A DNA stretch of 64,000 nt, from NCBI RefSeq assembly GCF_010550695.1, contig NZ_JAAGOB010000014.1:1-64000 (forward strand), given 5' to 3'. Numbering within the stretch: the stretch's first letter is position 1; each line of letters opens with the position of its first letter. The position numbers and the translations under genes were made by a program. Positions 32,751 to 40,241 of this stretch are shown here, one piece after another. The notes beneath the pieces are model-generated. The model saw only the letters and a list, made by a program, of their open reading frames with translations, did no database searches and was not told the origin of the DNA. The stretch comes from Phytoactinopolyspora alkaliphila (GTDB lineage: Bacteria > Actinomycetota > Actinomycetes > Jiangellales > Jiangellaceae).

Positions 32751-34208
32751 ATGAGCCCGATCGACTTCAATCTGTTCTGCAACCTCATCGACGGGCGGTG
32801 GGTCCCGCCCGAGGGCGGGGCCCACCGCCGGAACACCAACCCTGCCGACCTCACCGATGTCATCGGAGATTTCCCCGACTCGGATTCCGCCGACGTCGAT
32901 GCCGCGGTCGCGGCCGCGGCGCGGGCGCAAGAGGAGTGGCGAGAACGTGGGCCGATCCGTCGGGCCGGCATCCTGGCCCGGGTACAACGCATCCTCGCCG
33001 AGCGGGCGACCGAGGTCGCCGCGGTGATCACCCGTGAACAGGGCAAGTGCCTTTCAGAGGCACAAGGCGAGGTCAAACGGTCGTTGGAGATTCTCGACTT
33101 CACCCGTGGTGAAGCCCGCCGCCTCAACGGGATCACCACTCCGGCGGAGGACGCGCGGACCGTGGCGTTCACGTTCCGCCGACCGATTGGCGTAGTGGGC
33201 CTCATCTCGCCATGGAACTTTCCGTTGGCGATCCCTGTGTGGAAGGTGGCGCCGGCCCTGCTCGCGGGGTGTACTGCCGTACTCAAGCCCTCCCCGCTGA
33301 CGCCGCTCACCTCGGCGTTGCTGGTCGGCATGTTCCAGGAGGCGGGCGTTCCGGAGGGCGTGCTCAACCTGGTGCAAGGCGACAGCGAGCCCGGCAAGGC
33401 TCTCGTGTCGGACCCTCGAGTAGCCGGCATCTCGTTCACCGGCTCGCCCGGCGTCGGACTGGCCATCCAGGAGTCCGGCGCCGGGCGGCTCCTCAAGACA
33501 CAACTCGAGCTCGGCGGGAAGAACGCGCTGGTCGTGCTGCCCGACGCTGACCTCGACGCGGCGACCGAAGCGATCATCCTTGGTGCGTTCGGACAGGCCG
33601 GACAGCGTTGCAGCGCGACGAGCCGCGTCGTCGTCGACCGTGCCGTCCGCGACGACTTGCTGACACGGGTCGTGGCGCGGGTCTCGCGGCTCACCGTCGG
33701 CCCCGGGGATGATCTCGCCACGGACGTGTGTCCGGTGATTACTCAGCAGAGCATGGAAACCTGCCTGCGTGCCGTGGCCAGGGCACAAAGCGACGGTGCC
33801 ACTGTCGTGGCCGGTGGCGGCGCCGCCGAGGTCGACGGCCGGGCCGGATTCTACGTGCAGCCAACCGTCCTTCGGGACGTACCGTGGGACAGCGAGATAG
33901 CTCAGGAGGAGATCTTCGGCCCCGTGCTTTCGGTCATCGACGCCGACGGCTTCGACGACGCGATCCGAATTGCCAACTCCGTCAAGTACGGCATGTCTGC
34001 CACCGTCTTCACGCGGGACCTCTCTAGCGCCCTGGAAGCAGTCCACCGGTTCGAGGCCGGGATGCTGCATGTGAACCGCCCGGGCGTCGGTGCCTACGCT
34101 CATCTTCCCCATGGCGGTACGAAACTGTCGCAGTACGGTCCCCCCGAGTGCTCGCCGGAGGTCTGGGACTTCTACACCGAGTGGCGTTCCGCCTGCGTGA
34201 CCTATTGA
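32751..34208 (+). CDS. phnY: Aldehyde dehydrogenase, probable phosphonoacetaldehyde dehydrogenase
   Basis: A 485-residue NAD(P)-dependent aldehyde dehydrogenase from ATG 32751, with TGGAGGAA upstream. Catalytic Cys287 is in 'GQAGQRCSAT', general-base Glu253 in 'QLELGGKN', and Asn156 in 'PWNFPLA'. Sequence alone places it in the broad ALDH superfamily; its position directly before phosphonoacetate hydrolase makes oxidation of phosphonoacetaldehyde to phosphonoacetate the best guess (the PhnY reaction). 86 bp from the alcohol dehydrogenase gene on the same strand. Confidence 0.75.
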   Translation: MSPIDFNLFCNLIDGRWVPPEGGAHRRNTNPADLTDVIGDFPDSDSADVDAAVAAAARAQEEWRERGPIRRAGILARVQRILAERATEVAAVITREQGKCLSEAQGEVKRSLEILDFTRGEARRLNGITTPAEDARTVAFTFRRPIGVVGLISPWNFPLAIPVWKVAPALLAGCTAVLKPSPLTPLTSALLVGMFQEAGVPEGVLNLVQGDSEPGKALVSDPRVAGISFTGSPGVGLAIQESGAGRLLKTQLELGGKNALVVLPDADLDAATEAIILGAFGQAGQRCSATSRVVVDRAVRDDLLTRVVARVSRLTVGPGDDLATDVCPVITQQSMETCLRAVARAQSDGATVVAGGGAAEVDGRAGFYVQPTVLRDVPWDSEIAQEEIFGPVLSVIDADGFDDAIRIANSVKYGMSATVFTRDLSSALEAVHRFEAGMLHVNRPGVGAYAHLPHGGTKLSQYGPPECSPEVWDFYTEWRSACVTY

Positions 34209-34237
34209 CCCAGCTCACCACCACATTGAGGAAGCAG

Positions 34238-35476
34238 ATGTCGAGCCAATCCGAGATCCTGGTCAACGGACGGACCTACCGCTACCCGCGCCGGCCGGTG
34301 GTGGTGGTGTGTATCGACGGCAGCGAGCCGCACTATCACGAGAAGGCCATCGCCGCCGGCCGGATGCCGTTCTTGAGCGAGATGCTTGGCAAAGGCGCCG
34401 ATTGGCGCGGCGACAGCGCCATGCCCTCGTTCACCAATCCGAACAACCTGTCGATCGCCACCGGGAGCCCGCCCGCCGTCCACGGCATCTGCGGGAACTA
34501 CTTCTTCGACCGGGAGCAGGGCGTGGAAGTCATGATGAACGAGCCGCGGTTCCTGCGCGCCCGGACTATCTTCGCGGCGTTCGAAGAGGCCGGAGCGACG
34601 GTCGCGGTCGTCACCGCCAAGGACAAACTTCGCCGGCTCCTCGGTGACGGCCTGACCCGAGGAATCTGCTTCTCGGCGGAGAAGGCGGATACGGCTACCG
34701 TCGCCGAGCACGGCATCGATGGAGTTCTCGACCTGGTGGGGCTGCCCTTGCCTTCGGTATACAGCTCCGATCTCAGCGAGTTCGCCATGGCCGCCGGAGT
34801 GAAGATCCTCGAATCACGACGGCCTGACCTGACGTACATCTCGCTGACCGACTTCGTCCAGCACAAGTACGCGCCGGGCACCCCGGAAGCCGACGACTTC
34901 TACGGCATGTTGGACGGCTACTTCGCTCACCTGGACGCGCTCGGCGCGGTGCTCGTCGTCACCGCCGACCACGGAATGAACGCCAAGACCACGTCCTCAG
35001 GCGCTCCACAGGTCCTCTACCTACAGGAGCACCTGGACGTCTGGTTCGGAACCGGCCGCACCCGGGTGGTGCTGCCTATCACCGACCCGTACACGGTGCA
35101 CCACGGAGCGCTCGGCTCGTTCGCTTTCGTATCCGTCGACGGCGCGCTGGACAGCACCGACGCCGGCCAGCGGCTAGCCGCTTTGGGCGGGGTCGACCTG
35201 GTGTTGAGCCGCCGCGAAGCGGCAGACCGGTTCGAACTTCCGGAGGATCGCATCGGTGACCTCACGGTCATCGCCGAGCGCGACGTGGCACTCGGAACAG
35301 CCGCGCACAGCCACGATCTCAGCCAGCTCGACCGTCCGCTGCGCTCGCACGGCGGCCTCACGGAGCAGCGGGTCCCAATCCTGGTCAACCGGCCGGCGGC
35401 GCTGCCGGAAGGACATCACCTCCGGAACTACGACGCCTACTGGATCGCGCTCAACCTGGTAGACCACCAGGCGTAA
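34238..35476 (+). CDS. phnA: Phosphonoacetate hydrolase
   Basis: A 412-residue alkaline-phosphatase-superfamily enzyme that cleaves the carbon-phosphorus bond of phosphonoacetate to acetate and phosphate. All seven residues expected for the two-zinc site are at the right spacing: Asp27 (VVCIDGSEP), Thr66 (PSFTNPNN), Asp205 and His209 (LTDFVQHKYAP), Asp244-His245 (TADHGMNAK), His371 (RSHGGLTEQ). Lys128/Lys130 in 'VVTAKDKLRR' match the substrate-contacting region. Length equals characterised PhnA proteins (about 407). Start ATG 34238 has GAGGA upstream. Third gene of the operon; this is the firmest functional anchor of the locus. Confidence 0.92.
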   Translation: MSSQSEILVNGRTYRYPRRPVVVVCIDGSEPHYHEKAIAAGRMPFLSEMLGKGADWRGDSAMPSFTNPNNLSIATGSPPAVHGICGNYFFDREQGVEVMMNEPRFLRARTIFAAFEEAGATVAVVTAKDKLRRLLGDGLTRGICFSAEKADTATVAEHGIDGVLDLVGLPLPSVYSSDLSEFAMAAGVKILESRRPDLTYISLTDFVQHKYAPGTPEADDFYGMLDGYFAHLDALGAVLVVTADHGMNAKTTSSGAPQVLYLQEHLDVWFGTGRTRVVLPITDPYTVHHGALGSFAFVSVDGALDSTDAGQRLAALGGVDLVLSRREAADRFELPEDRIGDLTVIAERDVALGTAAHSHDLSQLDRPLRSHGGLTEQRVPILVNRPAALPEGHHLRNYDAYWIALNLVDHQA

Positions 35477-35511
35477 TGACGTTTCGACCATTCCGACACA
35501 ACGGAGAACCC

Positions 35512-36429
35512 GTGAATACCGCCTTGCCCGATGGCATTGTCACCCCACTCGTCACGTTCGTCACCGATGCCGGCACACCTGATGCCGAAGCCATGGCCGC
35601 GCTCGTGGACTACCAGATCGACGGCGGAGTACACGGTTTGCTGGCGCTGGGCTCCACCGGAGAGATCGGCAATCTCAGCGCCCCCAACCGGCTCGCCGTA
35701 CTGCGAGCCGTCGTCGAGAGCACGGCGGGCCGGGTGCCGGTATGGGCGGGCGTCGCCGGCCTGGGAACTGCCGACGCGGTCGCTGCGGCGGCGTCGGCGG
35801 AGAGCTGTGGCGTCGACGCCCTGCTCGTGTTGCCGCCGATGTTCTTCGACGCCGGCGACGACGAACTCGCCGCCCACTTCCGGGCGGTCGCCGCCGCCGT
35901 CTCCGTGCCGCTCATCGCCTACGACGTGCCGCAGCGATCGCCTCGCAAGCTTCCTTTGCCGGTCATCCGGACCCTTGCCGAGGAAGGCACGCTGTCCGGG
36001 GTCAAGGACTCGTCCGGCGACCTCACGGCCGGGCGGCTGCTGTGCGCCGGTACTTCACAGGTCGCGACCTTCCGCGCCTATGTGGGCTCTGAGATCGTCA
36101 TCGACAGCGCCCTCCATCTCGGCTTCCAGGGCGCGGTCCCGGGGCTGGCCAATATTCTTCCCGCCCCCGCGGTCGACACGTTCCACGCCATCCGGGAAGG
36201 CGACATTGACCGGGCGGCCCGTTCGCAACAGGTCTACATCGACCTCCTCGCCATCCTGGAGGTCCCCCTGCTCGGCGCGGGCGGGCCGGCTCGGGCGATC
36301 GGGGCCATCAAGACCGCGACTGCGCGGATGCTCGGCCTTCCGGCGCCCGCATTGACCGAGCCGTTCACTCAACCCACGGCGGATTTCACAGCCGCGATCG
36401 ACGCCGTGCTGGCGTCGATCGCGGCCTGA
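35512..36429 (+). CDS. DHDPS/N-acetylneuraminate lyase superfamily aldolase
   Basis: A 305-residue class I aldolase from GTG 35512 (GGAGA upstream); ATG 35476, overlapping the phnA stop, would add 12 residues. Schiff-base Lys165 (GVKDSSGD), Tyr137 (LIAYDVP), Thr49 (GSTGE) and Arg142 (YDVPQR) keep the exact spacing of E. coli DapA Lys161, Tyr133, Thr45 and Arg138. Enzymes of this family make or break a bond to pyruvate. Lysine biosynthesis is unlikely in this setting. In the phnA operon it may release pyruvate and phosphonoacetaldehyde from a larger phosphonate. The nearby sialidase-like gene makes a sugar-acid aldolase an alternative. Confidence 0.85.
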   Translation: MNTALPDGIVTPLVTFVTDAGTPDAEAMAALVDYQIDGGVHGLLALGSTGEIGNLSAPNRLAVLRAVVESTAGRVPVWAGVAGLGTADAVAAAASAESCGVDALLVLPPMFFDAGDDELAAHFRAVAAAVSVPLIAYDVPQRSPRKLPLPVIRTLAEEGTLSGVKDSSGDLTAGRLLCAGTSQVATFRAYVGSEIVIDSALHLGFQGAVPGLANILPAPAVDTFHAIREGDIDRAARSQQVYIDLLAILEVPLLGAGGPARAIGAIKTATARMLGLPAPALTEPFTQPTADFTAAIDAVLASIAA

Positions 36430-36454
36430 TCGTTCCGGGAGCCCGGTTCGGGTC

Positions 36455-39400
36455 CTATCGCGGGCCGGCGTCCCGGTGCGCGGCGGCCCGTATGATTGCC
36501 GCGCGCTCCCGGATCGAGAGCACACCGGCACCGCGGAGTTTGCCGCTCTGCTGCGTCACACGCCTGACGAACTCGCCGTGGTTGCGGAACTCGTCGTCGC
36601 CGATCAGCAGGTCCATCACGGTGCACCCTCCGTCGACCGCGTAGTTCTCCACGCCAGAGTCGGCATCGCCGGGTCCGAACCGCACCGTGGTCTCTGTGCT
36701 GGGTCCGGATTCACACTCGGAGGAGATCTCGACCGACACGTCGATCTCGGGGTTCTCCAGCACAAAGGTTCCGAGCGTGTCTTCGTGCCGCTGGTGAATC
36801 TTGAGGAAGCGGTCGGTGACGGTGAGGTCCTCGAAGCGGTGAATGACCCGGCCGTTCTCTACCCGGGTGGAGAACGTCCAGTCTCGCTCGGCTGACTCGG
36901 AAGACACTCGCAGCATGTCTGGCAGCCGGTTGGTGAAGGTGGGGCTCGTGTCGGTGTAGGGCTGTGTGATCTTGACGTACTGCGCGACGGCGTCGATTCC
37001 TTCGATGACGAACGAGCCACCGTTCTGGGTGATCTGGACGTCGGTGACTTCGTCCCAGTCGCCGTCGTTGTTCTGGCTGACGTAGACGGACAGATCTCCG
37101 GGCACGAGCCTGGTCGACGCGGCGGTCCCGGTCACGGTGACGCTGCTGATCAGCTGGGGTATGCGCAGATCGGCCCCGACGCTGCGCTTGTTGTAGTCGA
37201 AAGCCAGATCCTTGTAGTAGCCCAGGTGCGAGAGGTCCCCGTTCGCTGGATCCGTGTCGCCGTTGAGGTATCCGTAGAGGGGGGTTTCGTCGGTCACGAC
37301 ACGAAGCAAGTCTGGCAGTGCGTTGACGAACGTATATGCGGTGTCGGTGTACGGCTGGACGACCTTGACGAATTGGGTGACTTCGTCGATGCCGTCAATG
37401 ACGAGATATCCGGGCTCCTGCGTCACCGCAGCTCCGGTAACCTGCTGCCAGTCCCCGTTGTTGGTGTCGCTGACCCATACCGAGATGTCCGCCGGTGTCA
37501 AACGCGTGCTCGTGTCCCGGTCGACCAGGACGATCCGCGAGACGAACTGCGGATACCGGAGGTCGACGCCGGCGCTGCGCTTGTTGTAGTCGAACGCGAA
37601 GTTGTTCGTGTATCCCAGGCTGCCGAGGTCGCCAGTGGCTGGGTCGGTGTCTCCGTTTCGGTATCCGAACCGTGGTTGCTGCTGCACCCCGCCGCCGTTG
37701 ACCACCATGAGTTCCGGTAGTGCGTTGGCGAATGTGAAAGCAGTGTCGCCATAGGGCTGCACCACTTTGACGTACCGGGCGACGGTGTCGACTCCCGTAA
37801 TGTGGAAACCCTCAGTGGTGGCGCTGATCTGCGCATTGCTGATCGGGGTCCAGTCGCCGTCGTTCGTGTCGCTCACCCAGACACTCAGGTCGGAAGCTTG
37901 CAGGCGGGTGGACGGATTACTGTTGACGAGATCGATCGTCGAGATCAGCTGGCGCTGCCGTAGGTCGACACCGGGACTGCGGTTCTCGTAGTCGAAGGCG
38001 AAGTTGTTGGTGTAGCCGATGCTGGACAGATTGCCCTGTGCCGGGTTGATGTCGTGGTGTGCCCAGCCATGCAGGTGGGTCTTGTCCTCGGCTTGCAGCC
38101 CTACAAAGGTCTCGTTGTCGTCACTGGTGAACAGCCGGTAATCGTTCGCATCGAGCCGGCTGCCGGCCGCCGAGGCGCGAAGCTCCACAGCGGTCACGCT
38201 CTGCCCGACCGGTAGATCGAGGTCGAGACCGAGCGCGCGACCTCGATAGTCCAGCGCCAACGGAGCATGGGCACACGTGTCGTTCCACCCGTAGAGCGGA
38301 CGGGTCGCCGGCGCGACGTCCAGCTCGCTGAAACCGATCCGAAGCCCGGCTGGTGAGCTGTGGCCGAGGCGCAGAGTGGAGCCGTTCCACACGCCGGCTT
38401 CGGTGAGGGTGTCGGCAGGATCCAGCACGACGCCGTCAAGGGTGCTCAGCTCCAGCGCCGGGTCGTACGCGCACCCCACACGTTCCGCCTCCTCCTCGAT
38501 CACGTTCGCCACGAGCGCCGTCGCAGGGTGGGACGTCACGCGACTGGCTTGTGGCCAAGGCCACTCGTCCCGGTCCGCACGCTCCACGAAGAACGTGGGC
38601 GTCGCTGCGGCGGCCGCGTTGGCGGCGTCTGCCTGAGCTTGGCATTGCGCCGCGCTTGTGGCGTCCTCGACGATGTTCGCGACGAGTTTGCGTGGATCGC
38701 CGCCGACCTCGGCGTGGAAGACGATGAGCAGTCTCCCACCGGGCAGGCGAAGCTGGGCAGGCTCGCCGGTACCGGCTCCGAGGTGTGCGGCGCCGCCGGG
38801 CTCCTCCAGGAATGTCTGACCGCCCCATGTGACACCCTCGTCGAATGACACGCTCAGGGCGGTGCGTCCGGTGCGATTCCCGTTCTCGTCCAGGTGACGA
38901 TGCGCCATCAGCAGCTTGGCCTGATCTCCGGCAAGGTGATCTGTGCACGGGGCAAGCGTCAGATTGAGAGCTTCTGCCTGCGCTGCCGTTGCCACCGGAT
39001 GAGTCCACGTCACTCCACCGTCGTCGGAGTGAGAGAGGTACACCTGTCCCTGGTTCGGGCCGACGCCGGTGGCGTATCGGATGACCGCCACGATCCTGCC
39101 GTCGGGCAGCTGCTGAAGCTCGGTCTCGTTCGCTCCGCTGATGTAGTTGGTTGCGTAGTACGGGGGAAACTCCGGCGGGTTGTGGGGGTCATAAGCGATA
39201 GTCGAGTACTGGGTCCAGGTCTGGCCGCCGTCGAATGAGCGCAGCACGCCGCTCCTCGACCGCATCGGATTGGTCTGCCAGTCGGGAACAAGCTCGTGGA
39301 CTCCCCATACCGGCAGCAGGAGCGTGCCGTCGTCGAGCACCAGAATCTGGCCAGCGATCCACGCCTCGCGCATGGGGATGGGCAACGTGATCGGCTCGTC

Positions 39401-39928
39401 GGTGCCGGTCCATGTGTCCCCGCCGTCGGCCGACCGCGCCACGAAGACGACCGACTCCCGGCTGTTGTAGGCGACATGGTTGATGCCGTCGTTGTAGGCG
39501 AGCAAGAGCGTCCCGTCCGGCAGGGTGGCCTCTCCGCGCGCCGAGGTGATGGCACCCTGGCTGCCGTATTCGGTGGATTCGGCGATGACCCGCGAAGAAC
39601 CCCACGTCTGGCCTCCATCCGAGGACCTGATCTGGCGCAACTCGCCGCCAGGCTTGGCGTCCGCCGTGGTCTGGAAGACAACGACGAGGTCTCCGTCGGG
39701 CGCCTGGAGCAGCGCGGGGTTCATGGCGGGCCGAAGCTCGCCATCCGGAAACGTGTGCGGGCCGGTGACGTCCCACGAGTCCACCACGTCCAGCGCGGGA
39801 TCGCTCGCGGAAGGGCTTGCTGCTGACAGGGAAGTGCCGGCCGGAGCCACGACCAGTGTCGTCCAGGTGAAAATCGCGGCTACGAACGCCGCGAGGAGTG
39901 AAAGTCGACCATGACGAGAAATCACCAC
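36455..39928 (-). CDS. Secreted sialidase-family propeller protein with tandem C-terminal modules
   Basis: A 1157-residue product from GTG 39928 with an N-terminal signal peptide (hydrophobic stretch 10-28). Residues about 50-420 are a six-bladed propeller with five Asp boxes (SxDxGxTW at 102, 166, 231, 301, 361), typical of exo-sialidases; whether the Arg triad and Tyr/Glu pair are complete cannot be settled by eye. Residues 545-615 (degenerate), 620-744, 752-878 and 882-1009 are copies of a module beginning with a G-Y-x-NGDTDPA-type segment and including 'AFDYNKRSAGVDLR', 'DLSVWVSDTN' and 'YVKVVQPYTDT'. The module probably folds as a beta sandwich and may bind carbohydrate or the cell surface. 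A Cys-containing tail follows. Confidence 0.8.
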   Translation of the reverse strand: MVISRHGRLSLLAAFVAAIFTWTTLVVAPAGTSLSAASPSASDPALDVVDSWDVTGPHTFPDGELRPAMNPALLQAPDGDLVVVFQTTADAKPGGELRQIRSSDGGQTWGSSRVIAESTEYGSQGAITSARGEATLPDGTLLLAYNDGINHVAYNSRESVVFVARSADGGDTWTGTDEPITLPIPMREAWIAGQILVLDDGTLLLPVWGVHELVPDWQTNPMRSRSGVLRSFDGGQTWTQYSTIAYDPHNPPEFPPYYATNYISGANETELQQLPDGRIVAVIRYATGVGPNQGQVYLSHSDDGGVTWTHPVATAAQAEALNLTLAPCTDHLAGDQAKLLMAHRHLDENGNRTGRTALSVSFDEGVTWGGQTFLEEPGGAAHLGAGTGEPAQLRLPGGRLLIVFHAEVGGDPRKLVANIVEDATSAAQCQAQADAANAAAAATPTFFVERADRDEWPWPQASRVTSHPATALVANVIEEEAERVGCAYDPALELSTLDGVVLDPADTLTEAGVWNGSTLRLGHSSPAGLRIGFSELDVAPATRPLYGWNDTCAHAPLALDYRGRALGLDLDLPVGQSVTAVELRASAAGSRLDANDYRLFTSDDNETFVGLQAEDKTHLHGWAHHDINPAQGNLSSIGYTNNFAFDYENRSPGVDLRQRQLISTIDLVNSNPSTRLQASDLSVWVSDTNDGDWTPISNAQISATTEGFHITGVDTVARYVKVVQPYGDTAFTFANALPELMVVNGGGVQQQPRFGYRNGDTDPATGDLGSLGYTNNFAFDYNKRSAGVDLRYPQFVSRIVLVDRDTSTRLTPADISVWVSDTNNGDWQQVTGAAVTQEPGYLVIDGIDEVTQFVKVVQPYTDTAYTFVNALPDLLRVVTDETPLYGYLNGDTDPANGDLSHLGYYKDLAFDYNKRSVGADLRIPQLISSVTVTGTAASTRLVPGDLSVYVSQNNDGDWDEVTDVQITQNGGSFVIEGIDAVAQYVKITQPYTDTSPTFTNRLPDMLRVSSESAERDWTFSTRVENGRVIHRFEDLTVTDRFLKIHQRHEDTLGTFVLENPEIDVSVEISSECESGPSTETTVRFGPGDADSGVENYAVDGGCTVMDLLIGDDEFRNHGEFVRRVTQQSGKLRGAGVLSIRERAAIIRAAAHRDAGPR

Positions 39929-40241
39929 AGCAAAACCGCCTTTTGGGAAAGTTTCGGTGAATAATTGAATTCCGCGAACTCTGGCATGCTCGACGCTAGC
40001 AATTACTCGAAATGGCGGTCAACGTTTCTCCGTGCCCGCAGCGTGGTTGGGCGATGTTCATTATGCACATGGGTCCATAACTGACATCGCATGGCGTAAT
40101 AGCGCAGCGACCTTCACAGACGCGGCGGCCGGAGTTAGTCTGAGTATTCCGGTTGCGGTCGATCGCTCAGCTGCTCGTCGCTCGTGCCGGGCGTCCTGAC
40201 AGGTTATTCTCAACAACGCGGGAATCAGAGATGCGCGAAAG
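39929..40241. other. Intergenic region between divergent secreted-protein genes
   Basis: 313 bp of lower GC with no gene. It must hold the promoters of the sialidase-like gene (minus) and the VCBS protein (plus). AT-rich patches near 39960 and 40200-40215 (including GGTTATTCT) could serve as -10 regions. No strong operator palindrome seen. Confidence 0.5.

Noticed and set aside
33054-34112. 352-codon frame antisense to the aldehyde dehydrogenase
   Set aside because: No family motifs, and it is fully covered by a gene with intact active-site residues.
35512-36429. Lysine-pathway dapA
   Set aside because: Active-site residues fit the family, but position inside a phnA operon with no other lysine genes makes housekeeping DapA unlikely.
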